From assembly GCA_017307165.1 (NCBI GenBank), contig JAFKGK010000008.1, forward strand, positions 1-64,000: a stretch of 64,000 nt of DNA, given 5' to 3'. The notes below the pieces were generated by a model. That model saw only the letters and a list, made by a program, of their open reading frames with translations. It was not told the origin of the DNA and did not search any database. A program made the translations under genes and the position numbers. This document shows positions 8,662 through 17,234 of this stretch, one piece after another; within the stretch, counting starts at the first letter, position 1, and each line of letters opens with the position of its first letter. This stretch comes from Candidatus Melainabacteria bacterium. GTDB taxonomy: Bacteria > Cyanobacteriota > Vampirovibrionia > Obscuribacterales > Obscuribacteraceae.

Positions 8662-9891
8662 ATGCTTTACAGAATCGAAATCGAGAATTACTTCTCAATA
8701 AGAGATCGCCAGATATTGGATTTGACCATCGATCAAAAGGTTTCAGATCCAGAACATAGATTTGCGCCAATCTTTAAGGGATCTCAAATCAGGGCGCCTA
8801 AAGTCATAGCAATTTTTGGAGCCAATGCTTCTGGCAAATCAACTCTGTTGCGAGCTGTCGCTTTTCTAGCACAGATGATAAGAGACAGCGTTTCAATTAC
8901 TCAGGATTTTATACCTAATTGCGAAAGATTTAACGACACTGAATCAGCAAATCGACCGATATCGTTTGCCATCGAATTTGGTAGCATAATGAATCTAAAT
9001 GATGAAACGGAAAGGCGTTGCGATGATGGCGAAGAGGTCGAGTATGGCATTTACCGCTACGAGCTTGATTTGGGTGTATCTAACGGCAAAGTAACAAAGA
9101 TTATTAAAGAATCGCTGAAACAAAAACCGATGGGTGTCGGCAAATGGCAGCGTGTTTATGAGCGAGACGAAAATGGCGCAGTAAAAGACTCAAAATCATT
9201 TTCTATGAGTGGGTATCATCACCTACAAAAGACGCTATCAGAGAAACACACAGTCATATCTTCCTTTGCAAAATTTTCGCACCCCAGTGCTCAACAATTC
9301 CTGCGATTAGCACAAAAAATATTGACGCAAATCGAACCGATCAACAATAACCCCGACTTTGCATTAATAAACTATCTCAGGAATGAACCTGAAGTAGTTG
9401 CAGACTTGAATCGGGACCTTAACCGGCTAGATGTCGGAATAGACAAGCTGGAATTTAAGCCTACTCAAAACGGACCATCGCTTGTTTTTAAACATGCAGG
9501 CCTAGAGATCGATATGCCATGGGATCTGCAAAGCCACGGCACAAAAGCAATTATAAAGATGTATCCGCTGATTTCGGCGACACTCGCAGTAGGTGGAGTT
9601 CTATTAATTGATGAAATGGACGCAGCTATTCATCCAATGATTTTGCCAGAGTTTATCAATTGGTTTTATGACACACAGAGGCGCAACAAAGACAATGCTC
9701 AGCTCTGGTTATCGTGTCATTCTGCTGCGCTTCTAGATAACCTCACGGCTGAAGAGATCGTTCTTTGCGAAAAAGACGCGAAAGGCAGAACTTCTATTTT
9801 TAGTTTGATGGATGTAAAAATCCGCAGAGATGATAATCACTACAAAAAATACCTTAGCGGAGTATATGGCGGGGTGCCGCAACTGGGATGA
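8662..9891 (+). CDS. rloA: RloA-like AAA ATPase of an OLD/AbiL-type defence module
   Basis: ATPase of 409 residues with the ABC/SMC-like layout found in OLD and RloA proteins. Walker A is FGANASGKST (about 52-61); the Walker B segment is LLIDEMDAAIHP; the H-loop is LSCHSAALLD. The N-terminus (YRIEIENYFSIRDRQ) is the typical AAA_15/AAA_21 beginning. TGGAGG sits four bases before the ATG. The downstream RloB-like gene starts within its stop codon (ATGA overlap). The pair is AT-richer than its surroundings, consistent with horizontal transfer. RloA/RloB homologues occur with type I restriction loci and as Lactococcus AbiL; anti-phage function here is inferred. Confidence 0.88.
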   Translation: MLYRIEIENYFSIRDRQILDLTIDQKVSDPEHRFAPIFKGSQIRAPKVIAIFGANASGKSTLLRAVAFLAQMIRDSVSITQDFIPNCERFNDTESANRPISFAIEFGSIMNLNDETERRCDDGEEVEYGIYRYELDLGVSNGKVTKIIKESLKQKPMGVGKWQRVYERDENGAVKDSKSFSMSGYHHLQKTLSEKHTVISSFAKFSHPSAQQFLRLAQKILTQIEPINNNPDFALINYLRNEPEVVADLNRDLNRLDVGIDKLEFKPTQNGPSLVFKHAGLEIDMPWDLQSHGTKAIIKMYPLISATLAVGGVLLIDEMDAAIHPMILPEFINWFYDTQRRNKDNAQLWLSCHSAALLDNLTAEEIVLCEKDAKGRTSIFSLMDVKIRRDDNHYKKYLSGVYGGVPQLG

Positions 9892-10445
9892 GCAGACAAA
9901 GTCGCAAGCCTAAACGAGTTATTTGGATTGGCTGCGAGGGCGAATCCGAAGTCAGCTATGTTGGACTGTTGAAGATATTGATTGCAGAAAAAAACCTTCC
10001 CTTTCATCTATTCAGTGCAAATCTTGGCTCTGGAGCGGGAGATGCTTTAGCAAGAGTTGACCTTGCAATTAGAAAACTCGATCATTTTAAAATAACTCGA
10101 GAAAAGCCGCACAAATCTTTTATGCTCCTTGACACAGACCAGAACCATGCAACTCCAGACCGTTATGAAATGGCGAAGGCAAAAGCTTTAGGCAAACAGA
10201 TTACGATATTGTGGCAGGATCCATGCTTTGAAGGCCTAATACTGAGACATCTCGAAAACTGCTCAACACGTCGCCCACCGGATGCAAATACCGCAAACAC
10301 AGATTTAAAACGGCAATGGCCAGAATACACAAAGGCAATGAGCGCTCAACAGTTACGCAAACGATTGGATCAATCGAGCCTTTGTCAAGTTGCACAAGTA
10401 GAACCCGAATTCAGAAATTTTTTTCAAGCGTTGGGCATCATTTGA
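9888..10445 (+). CDS. rloB: RloB-like TOPRIM-type effector
   Basis: 185 residues of the RloB family. The N-terminal CEGESE (16-21) and the LLDTDQ motif (D83, D85) look like the Glu and DxD metal sites of TOPRIM nucleases, and DPCFEGLILRH is a further conserved RloB segment. Four-base overlap with the ATPase gene signals translational coupling and a stoichiometric complex, as in OLD-family two-gene systems (for example AriA/AriB of PARIS). The 3' end overlaps the convergent dehydrogenase by 22 bases. Nuclease activity is inferred. Confidence 0.85.
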   Translation: MSRQSRKPKRVIWIGCEGESEVSYVGLLKILIAEKNLPFHLFSANLGSGAGDALARVDLAIRKLDHFKITREKPHKSFMLLDTDQNHATPDRYEMAKAKALGKQITILWQDPCFEGLILRHLENCSTRRPPDANTANTDLKRQWPEYTKAMSAQQLRKRLDQSSLCQVAQVEPEFRNFFQALGII

Positions 10446-11359
10446 GCCGCAAAAACACCCCCGGTCAATCTCTCCGATTCTTCCCACAACTTGGCAGCTA
10501 CAATGCCATTGAGAGCATCAGGCGGGATCTTGGCCAGCACCGGATAGCCATTGAGTTCCGCGATGCCTCCTGGTCCATAATATCCACCAGGTCGACCATT
10601 TGAGGCAGTCGCAGCATACAAGACAGGCAACGCCCCTTGCGCCGCAGGCTGAAACATAAACCAGAACAGCGATCTAAAAATACCTTGCGGACTCAGTTTG
10701 CCGGGCGCATTGTGCAACAGCTCCGTGCGACACACTCCAGGATGCGCACCAATACTGGTAATGCCCCACCCATGTTCGTTGCTCTTTCTCTCCAACTCGA
10801 GAGCGAACATCAAACAAGCCAGCTTAGATTGGCTATAGGCCTTCATCGGCACATAATCGACCTTTGATTGGAGATCACCAAAATCAATTTTGCCCTGACG
10901 GCTCGCGATACTCGAGACGGTCACTACCCTTGGCGCCTCAGCTTTGCGCAGGAGAGGCAGCAGCAGACCGGTCAAAGCGAAATGGCTCAAATAATTGGTG
11001 GCAAATTGCAGCTCCAAACCATCCTGGCTCTGCATGCGGGTTGGGGGATTCATGATGGCGGCGTTATTGATCAACAAATCGACCCGCTCTTGCTCCCGCT
11101 GCAGCCTCTGCGCAAAATGCTTGACTGATTGGAGATCTGCCAGATCTATGATCTCAAAACTCACATCGGCGTGAGGCACCTCAGTTTTGATCTTTGCGAC
11201 CGCCTCTGCTCCTTTCTTGGAGTTGCGACCCGCGATGATCACCTGCGCCTTCTCCTTGGCCAGGGCAAGAGCGCACTCATAGCCAATGCCACCAGTACCA
11301 GTAACGATAGCCGTCTTGCCCTTTTGAGACGGCATTGCAGAAATAGTCCACTGCGCCAT
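10424..11359 (-). CDS. SDR family oxidoreductase (retinol-dehydrogenase-like)
   Basis: 311 residues, classical short-chain dehydrogenase. Cofactor motif TGTGGIGYECA near residue 20, structural NNAA in LINNAAIM, catalytic Ser in TVSSIASRQG, and YSQSK for the YxxxK pair. The Arg in AGRNSKKG after beta-2 suggests NADP(H) use. Start ATG with GAGGG seven bases upstream. A near-perfect 16-bp palindrome about 70 bases upstream may be an operator. Substrate unknown. Confidence 0.88.
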   Translation of the reverse strand: MAQWTISAMPSQKGKTAIVTGTGGIGYECALALAKEKAQVIIAGRNSKKGAEAVAKIKTEVPHADVSFEIIDLADLQSVKHFAQRLQREQERVDLLINNAAIMNPPTRMQSQDGLELQFATNYLSHFALTGLLLPLLRKAEAPRVVTVSSIASRQGKIDFGDLQSKVDYVPMKAYSQSKLACLMFALELERKSNEHGWGITSIGAHPGVCRTELLHNAPGKLSPQGIFRSLFWFMFQPAAQGALPVLYAATASNGRPGGYYGPGGIAELNGYPVLAKIPPDALNGIVAAKLWEESERLTGGVFAAQMMPNA

Positions 11360-11430
11360 GTTTGAACCCTCTTAAAAGTATGGATGCTTGAGTAGTCGCT
11401 CATTTATCAACAAACTCAAACTACCAAAAA

Positions 11431-11446
11431 TTGAGTGATCAGTCAA
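11431..11446. promoter_or_regulatory. Operator-like palindrome upstream of the SDR gene
   Basis: TTGAGTGATCAGTCAA is a 16-bp palindrome apart from one non-complementary pair, centred on TGATCA. It lies in the 107-base gap before the dehydrogenase gene (start 11359). Its size and symmetry fit a TetR- or MarR-family operator; the regulator is not identified, though a TetR gene lies at 16590. Confidence 0.4.
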
Positions 11447-11466
11447 TCATAAAAATATCAAAGGCT

Positions 11467-13602
11467 TTACAATGAAACGTCGACAAATGCCTTCAACATC
11501 TCCTTCGCCCTGCGATCTCTGGGTTTCGCTTGCACCAGATTTTCCAGGATCTTTAATCCGTCTGCAGTGCGATAGTTTGCAAGCAAAAAGTACCAATACA
11601 GTCCACTGATCACCTGGACGTCTTCCGGATAGGCAGCGCACTGCTGCAATACAGCTCTACCAATTACGCGCACCCCTTGCGGATCCCGCTTGTCTACAGT
11701 GCGAGGGTCGATATCAAACGGCGCGTATTGCATCGCTTTAAGCGCATGCCCCACGAGAGCTTTAGAAGATGAAGGATCCTTGCGCCCTAGAGTAGGATTG
11801 GACCACCAGGTCCAAAAATATCGGATCATCTCCACGTGATGCTCGACGGCCGTAGGTTCCATAGCCAAAATGCATTGCAGCGTCCACGCCGACCTGGCAG
11901 AAAAATGCAAATGCGTCTCACTGATCCGACTCATCCGACCAAGATCACGATATTTGTCCAAGATGAGTCCAGGTATGAAACCAGAGTCTTTAAGCTCTTT
12001 TACAGCCGAAAATCGGCTAGGCAATCCATCGATACGCCGCAAAATCTCCTTTGCAGTGGCATGATCGCCGTTTATCTCTATTGCCTCTTTTGCAGCTATC
12101 CTGGCTTGCATTTTGTCAAATAATAGGAAGGCAATGGCCGCATTGGTCAAAGCATTGGCATCATTGGATGTCTCCACAACAGCAGACCAGGATGCTAAAG
12201 CCGTCCTCAAAATCCTGCCAGGCAGCATCTCCCAATCATAATCGCGCAAATAAACGCATCCAGGGGCATTTTGTATGATCCAAGATAAATGCCGTGAAAC
12301 AATCGTGACCACCTGATCTCTGGTTTGGACATCTTTATAAAGCGGCGAATGAGCCAGAGAGACTAACATAGCTCGACTTTCAAAATCGCAACTGTCGCCA
12401 CTAATTGCGGTATCAAGCTTTATCATGCGCTCAAACGAAATATGCTTTTGCGATTGCAAACGAATAATCTGCAAATCACAGAGATCGGCGTATTCTGTCA
12501 CTTGCAGATCTGGCGGCATTGGCTCAGCGGGCAACCGCAGATGATCGGTCGGGACACTTGCTACATAGGGGCTCGATTCGAGTCCGGACAGATCAGGATG
12601 TAGCAAGATGGCAGCATATGCATCGGAATACAAGAATCGCAGCTTGTCGATTAAAACCTGCATTTTTTTGGTGCGCTTGGCTGTAGTCATTTCGCTATGC
12701 GAGTCTATAAGAGCAACCAAATGCCGACGAGCTTGAGGGCTGAGGATGGGCACAAACCATTTATCATCGATGCACTCTCGCAGCGCCTTCTTGATAAACC
12801 AGCTCGCATGTTCGATATATTGTTTTTCGGCTAATGGATCAAATCCCAAAATATGCAAAGGTTGGCAGAGCAGCGCAGCATGCCTCCACAAGTGCCACCG
12901 CGCAGTCAAGTCCTCAGAATCATCCGCAAATATTCTTGCATAGGTAGCTGCTTTTGGATGCAGTACGACGTGTTGAGATGCATCCAGGCGGTAGGTGGCA
13001 TACTTATTTTGCAAAGCAGCTTTAAGATCGACATCAGAAATCGGCACTACCCGTGGGGCACATATCTCGTCGCTCAGATGCTGCTCGAAAGCCTGAATCC
13101 ATGGATTTGACGGGTCGAGCTTGGCGATATGTTCGAGACAAATACGACATTGCCTTTCATCAACACTGACAAAAAACATCGCTGCATTGACAGCAACAAA
13201 AATATCTAGAGGATGATCGACAAGCGCTTGCTGCCATGCTTTGCCAATTTGTTGGCAAGCATCTGCACTGTCATTTGGAGAAACACCCATGAAATATGTG
13301 CGAGCAAAAATGCATGACGGCGCATTGTGGATAAACCACAGAACCTGCTCTATTTGCACTCCCTTGAGCTCGCTGGTGGCGTTTTGAGGAAAGGCTCGGG
13401 ATTGATAATGACAATAACCAAGCAGACGGGCGTGATTGTATAAATCCAGTGGGTTTTTGGATAGCGCTGCAAAAATGAGCCCAGCAGACTTGCCAGACAA
13501 ATGAGCTCCAGCAAACGCAGCCTCGATCAAGGGTGTTGCGTCAGCAAAATCACTAATGGTGGGCGTCAAAATATCTTCATTTGCAATCTTATCCAATGCC
13601 AC
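11467..13602 (-). CDS. Large helical-repeat protein with internal duplication, unknown
   Basis: 711 residues, no signal peptide, predicted mostly helical and TPR-like in places. Two segments are clearly related: WFIHNAPSCIFARTY (about residue 90) and WIIQNAPGCVYLRDY (about residue 440), each followed by about 70 residues of similar pattern; the C-terminus looks like a third, weaker copy (IDPRTVDKRDPQGVRV onward). The GTG at 13602 is preferred because GGAGG lies six bases upstream; this start overlaps the end of the nitronate monooxygenase gene by 14 bases, suggesting coupling. No family recognised; a scaffold role is only a guess. Confidence 0.75.
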   Translation of the reverse strand: MALDKIANEDILTPTISDFADATPLIEAAFAGAHLSGKSAGLIFAALSKNPLDLYNHARLLGYCHYQSRAFPQNATSELKGVQIEQVLWFIHNAPSCIFARTYFMGVSPNDSADACQQIGKAWQQALVDHPLDIFVAVNAAMFFVSVDERQCRICLEHIAKLDPSNPWIQAFEQHLSDEICAPRVVPISDVDLKAALQNKYATYRLDASQHVVLHPKAATYARIFADDSEDLTARWHLWRHAALLCQPLHILGFDPLAEKQYIEHASWFIKKALRECIDDKWFVPILSPQARRHLVALIDSHSEMTTAKRTKKMQVLIDKLRFLYSDAYAAILLHPDLSGLESSPYVASVPTDHLRLPAEPMPPDLQVTEYADLCDLQIIRLQSQKHISFERMIKLDTAISGDSCDFESRAMLVSLAHSPLYKDVQTRDQVVTIVSRHLSWIIQNAPGCVYLRDYDWEMLPGRILRTALASWSAVVETSNDANALTNAAIAFLLFDKMQARIAAKEAIEINGDHATAKEILRRIDGLPSRFSAVKELKDSGFIPGLILDKYRDLGRMSRISETHLHFSARSAWTLQCILAMEPTAVEHHVEMIRYFWTWWSNPTLGRKDPSSSKALVGHALKAMQYAPFDIDPRTVDKRDPQGVRVIGRAVLQQCAAYPEDVQVISGLYWYFLLANYRTADGLKILENLVQAKPRDRRAKEMLKAFVDVSL

Positions 13603-14650
13603 GCGCCTCCTCCAACTCTCGGACCAGCAGAGCAACTAGCTCGGCAGCTGGCAGGGCACGACAGCGTGCAGCACCGGTACCAACCCATTGAGCAGCATAA
13701 TCATGTTTGCCTTGCTTGACGGCAAGTGCATTCAATTGTTTTGCGGCATCATAAGCAAGCGGATAGACCGCTGGAGAGCTGTCGGAGGCCACACCATAGT
13801 CGATGAGCCGATTGCGCAGCCCACGAGCAGGCCTCCCCGATATCACATCAGTCAAAACTATATCGCTCGCATCCGCATGCGCCATCCGCGCGCGATGGTC
13901 GGCTGTAGCTGCTGACTCGGGGCATGCCACAAAGGCGGTACCCATCTGCACGGCGATAGCACCAACATCGAGAGCAGCGGCGATATCAGCACCAGTCATG
14001 ATGGCACCAGCGGCAATTATTGGTATTTTTGCATGGCCAACAATTTGCTTGACCAAATCGATTGTCTCCAATTGTAGGTCCTCGCCATCAGGATCAAAAA
14101 CGCCCCTGTGACCACCGGCCTGGATGCCCTGCGCAACTACGGCATCCATCCCGGCCTGTTGCGCAGCTTGAGCCTCGGCCTGGCTGGTTGCTGTAGCAAT
14201 CAAATAGATCCCCACATCCTTGCAGGCGCGTATGAAATGATCGGGAGGAAGGCCAAAGTGAAATGAAATGATGGGTGGGCGAAGGTCGAGAAGCAAAGAC
14301 TGCATGGGTGGGTCGGCAAGAAAAGATATGTAGATCTCGTGCAATACGCTTGGGGGGATACCTCCCAGCTCTGCAAAAAGCGGAGCTAAATGGGTTATCC
14401 ATGCAGATTCGCGAGTGACATCACGAATGGCAGGTGCATGGCAAAATACATTGACATTAAAAGTGCCATCACTGGCTGCGCGCACTGCCTCTATCATATG
14501 CCTGGCATCATCTGTGGTGCTGGAGCCGACGCTGATCGAGCCGAGGCCGCCAGCATTGGTGACTGCTGCAGCTAGAGCCGGGGTGGAGATACCTGCCATC
14601 GGCGCTTGGATGATTGGATAGCGCAGGTCAAATCTAGATAAAAGAGTCAT
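13589..14650 (-). CDS. Nitronate monooxygenase / NPD-family flavoprotein
   Basis: 353-residue TIM-barrel flavin enzyme (2-nitropropane dioxygenase family). Signatures: PIIQAPMAGISTPALAAAV at the N-terminus, GGLGSISVG, VVAQGIQAGGHRG (FMN phosphate-binding and catalytic His region), IIAAGAIMTGADI and VQMGTAFVACPE. Family members oxidise alkyl nitronates such as propionate-3-nitronate, or act as enoyl reductases. The start overlaps the stop of the upstream gene (ATGA at 14647-14650), and its end overlaps the start of the helical-repeat gene, so three genes form one tightly coupled operon. Exact substrate is unknown. Confidence 0.88.
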   Translation of the reverse strand: MTLLSRFDLRYPIIQAPMAGISTPALAAAVTNAGGLGSISVGSSTTDDARHMIEAVRAASDGTFNVNVFCHAPAIRDVTRESAWITHLAPLFAELGGIPPSVLHEIYISFLADPPMQSLLLDLRPPIISFHFGLPPDHFIRACKDVGIYLIATATSQAEAQAAQQAGMDAVVAQGIQAGGHRGVFDPDGEDLQLETIDLVKQIVGHAKIPIIAAGAIMTGADIAAALDVGAIAVQMGTAFVACPESAATADHRARMAHADASDIVLTDVISGRPARGLRNRLIDYGVASDSSPAVYPLAYDAAKQLNALAVKQGKHDYAAQWVGTGAARCRALPAAELVALLVRELEEARGIG

Positions 14651-15534
14651 TGATTACTCTTCGGCAGAGGCAGGCTGCCTGCTGTAGGATCAGCTCCCGG
14701 CTTAGGTTTGCGTGGTACAAGCGCTGCATCGGGTGGGACATCGTCGCCATTGCCAAAATAATAATCGGCAGTGTGCAGCACTTCGCTAAAAGCTGTTTTC
14801 TCTAGATTTGCAATCTCTTTCAACTCCGTCCACCATTTATGCAAATAATAATTTGCAGTGTTTATCCGCCCCGTTGCATATTCCTGCCTGGCAACGTCAA
14901 AATATGCCGCAGCCTGGATCTTGCCGGTAGACAATGCGACCATTCTCCATCTGCTCATTGGTGCCGTGATGTTGTACTCAGGATTGATAAAAGGTGCAAA
15001 ATAAAAGGCAACGTTGCGCGGCGGATCGATCAGTTGCTGATTTTCGGATTGCAACATGGCCTTGTGCATTTGCCAGCCCATATGAAGTTGTACCTGGGCT
15101 TTCGTGATTTCGCCCATATAAAACAAATCGCATGCCTTGCGATAATTGCTGCTGATTGATATTAAATATCTGGCAAACCGCTGTGGATAGCTCTCACGCA
15201 ATTGGGAGAGCAGCATATCAAATTCTGATATTTCCTTTTGTGGAGCTTCATTCTTTCCATCAAAATAAAACTGTGATTGCTTGGGAAGATGTGGGGGAGG
15301 CTGGCCTGTACCAGAAATCAACGCAATCCAACACTCGCAGTCATGCCAGCAACTGATTTGATAAGACGCGGCTGTGACTTCTCCCATCTCATGATAATAC
15401 TGGGCTTTGCGAAAGTGCTCGGCTCCTTGCAGGATCAACGCGTGCGACATGTCCGCATCAACCAAAATGCCTACCTCCCTACGCTCCACAATTATATGCC
15501 CCATTTTTGTCATCACCCACTTCGATTTGGGCAT
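14647..15534 (-). CDS. Unknown protein with three-fold helical repeat
   Basis: 295 residues without signal peptide or membrane segment. Three similar stretches can be aligned by eye: AQYYHEMGEVTAASYQISCW, ACDLFYMGEITKAQVQLHMG and QEYATGRINTANYYLHKW; the shared pattern is aromatic-x-x-G-x-I/V-x-x-A, like paired-helix repeats. The C-terminus is proline/lysine rich. The start is uncertain: ATG at 15534 lacks a ribosome binding site, while a TTG at 15465 follows AGGGAGG at seven bases. First gene of the coupled operon with the nitronate monooxygenase. No family recognised. Confidence 0.65.
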   Translation of the reverse strand: MPKSKWVMTKMGHIIVERREVGILVDADMSHALILQGAEHFRKAQYYHEMGEVTAASYQISCWHDCECWIALISGTGQPPPHLPKQSQFYFDGKNEAPQKEISEFDMLLSQLRESYPQRFARYLISISSNYRKACDLFYMGEITKAQVQLHMGWQMHKAMLQSENQQLIDPPRNVAFYFAPFINPEYNITAPMSRWRMVALSTGKIQAAAYFDVARQEYATGRINTANYYLHKWWTELKEIANLEKTAFSEVLHTADYYFGNGDDVPPDAALVPRKPKPGADPTAGSLPLPKSNQ

Positions 15535-15624
15535 ATCTATAGTTGAGGGGACACGTGTTGGATCAGGACGAAATGCACTTTTACATTTCAGAGGTCGATC
15601 TGCAAGTTCTAAATATTGACAAAG

Positions 15625-16536
15625 TCAGCCTGCATTTTCAGCGAAGCTGAGCAAGGCGCGAGTCTCATCGACGACACGTTCACAAAAGGCTCGATCTTGC
15701 ACCAAATCCGATGGCGCTTTATCATGTCCGTTTTCATCGTAGTAGATGCCGGAACGATCACTGCGATTGATGATGATATCGGCGATCACACGACCTGCTC
15801 GCTCGGGAGTGCTCATGTTTTTGACAAAGGGTGCCATGATCGAAAACACGCGCAGTAACAAGATCAAAGCTGGATGTGCATCGCGCCCCAGGCCGGTAGC
15901 GGGAGTGACACCGGGTTCGATGGCATTGATGCTCAACCGTGGGTGCTCATGAGCCAGCTGCAATGCGGTTGCTAAAGTGCATTGCTTGGTGGTTGCGTAA
16001 GCGTCATAGCCCGGCCGTGTTGAGCCACCTGCAAGCCATTCACCGCGCGCGCAGGCCTCAGCGGAGATATAGCGACCGCCTCTAAAACCCGCAGCGACTG
16101 CGGGCTTACGCAAAGGGTCCTCTACAGCGCTGGCTACAAAAAGCACGTTCGCACCGTCAGGCAAATGCGATATCAAAGCCTCGGTTAGGGTGAAAGGGCC
16201 GAGATGGTTGGTAGCATACGAGAGATCACAGCCTACCGAGTTGCGTCTGGGTCTCATCAAAAATATCCCCACATTATTGACGAGGCCACAGAGCCGGAGA
16301 TCTAGAGCTACAATCTCCCGAGCTGCCCGGGAGCATTGATCCATTTCACCTAGATCGCAGACGATTGACACAGCCTTTCCACCGCGTTTTTCGATTGCTG
16401 CACGAGTCTTTTGCAATCTTCCGGCATCGCGCCCCACTAGTATTACCTTGCCGTGCTTGGCGAGTTCAAAGGCAGCGGCTCGGCCAATGCCTGATGTAGG
16501 GCCCGTTATTATGTAGGCTTTTTCTTTTTCAATCAT
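15625..16536 (-). CDS. SDR family oxidoreductase
   Basis: About 303 residues; cofactor motif TGPTSGIGRAAAF near the N-terminus, NNVG (NNAG variant) in CGLVNNVGIF, and YATTK for the catalytic YxxxK. The Ser before it lies in VASAVED. ATG at 16536 with GGAGA seven bases upstream is chosen over GTG at 16539. The TetR gene lies upstream on the same strand with 53 bases between, and that gap holds a short palindrome, so regulation by that TetR protein is likely. Substrate unknown. Confidence 0.87.
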   Translation of the reverse strand: MIEKEKAYIITGPTSGIGRAAAFELAKHGKVILVGRDAGRLQKTRAAIEKRGGKAVSIVCDLGEMDQCSRAAREIVALDLRLCGLVNNVGIFLMRPRRNSVGCDLSYATNHLGPFTLTEALISHLPDGANVLFVASAVEDPLRKPAVAAGFRGGRYISAEACARGEWLAGGSTRPGYDAYATTKQCTLATALQLAHEHPRLSINAIEPGVTPATGLGRDAHPALILLLRVFSIMAPFVKNMSTPERAGRVIADIIINRSDRSGIYYDENGHDKAPSDLVQDRAFCERVVDETRALLSFAENAG

Positions 16537-16553
16537 CACATTTCTCCAATAGT

Positions 16554-16567
16554 TGTCTGGCTAGACA
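16554..16567. promoter_or_regulatory. Inverted repeat between TetR and SDR genes
   Basis: TGTCTGGCTAGACA, with perfect five-base arms TGTCT/AGACA, sits 18 bases before the dehydrogenase start codon. The position overlaps where a promoter or leader would be, so it is a candidate operator for the adjacent TetR-family regulator. Confidence 0.4.
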
Positions 16568-16589
16568 GTCATTTTTGCAACAAAAAAAA

Positions 16590-17156
16590 TCAGGATATGA
16601 GTCGCCAGAGAGCTTCAAATCCTACTTTTGCATGCTCTTTTGCCTTTTTTGGGTCTTGTGCCATGTAGTCCATGGTTGCCTCGGCGATGCTATTCATGAG
16701 GCCTCCGACAAAAGGCATGGGGACTTTGCTCATGGATCCATTTGCGCGAATCTCTTCTAGTAGGCCAACGATTGGTTGCATGGCGCGATGTCCGGCAGCG
16801 CGAGTCTCGGCAGTGATCTCGTCGCAAACGGCGAGCTGCCCCATGGCTTTGCGCTTGTCGGGGTATTTGGTGGACCAGGTAGTCCAGTTTTGCCACGCCG
16901 TAAATAAGCGATCTCGCGGATTGCCATCTGCCGGCATGTTTTTAATAGCGGTGCGAGCCATCTCGGTCTTGAGTTCGAGGTAGAGCTGGTTGTAGAGCTC
17001 GGTCTTGGTGGCAAAATAAGTAAAAAGAGAGCCATTAGCGATGCCCGCCTCTTTGGCTATGAGGGCTGTGGGAGCGCTCAAGCCTTGGGAGACGATGACG
17101 CGGGTGGCGGCATCAATGATGGCGGATCGTTTATCTTGGCTTTTAGGTCTAGGCAT
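16590..17156 (-). CDS. TetR/AcrR family transcriptional regulator
   Basis: 188 residues. The N-terminal helix-turn-helix domain reads from DKRSAIIDAATRVIVSQG through GIANGSLFTYFATKTELYNQ, a textbook TetR DNA-binding unit; the C-terminal half is a helical ligand/dimer domain. ATG at 17156 (MPRPKSQDKR) is the family-like start; an upstream start at 17192 would add 12 unlikely residues. It probably controls the following dehydrogenase gene. Inducer unknown. Confidence 0.9.
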   Translation of the reverse strand: MPRPKSQDKRSAIIDAATRVIVSQGLSAPTALIAKEAGIANGSLFTYFATKTELYNQLYLELKTEMARTAIKNMPADGNPRDRLFTAWQNWTTWSTKYPDKRKAMGQLAVCDEITAETRAAGHRAMQPIVGLLEEIRANGSMSKVPMPFVGGLMNSIAEATMDYMAQDPKKAKEHAKVGFEALWRLIS

Positions 17157-17234
17157 GAGTGTGATTGTACAAATAGCTGAGCAACCGGTCAACTACGGTT
17201 TGATTATTTGTTTCATTTGGTCGATGTAATAAAT

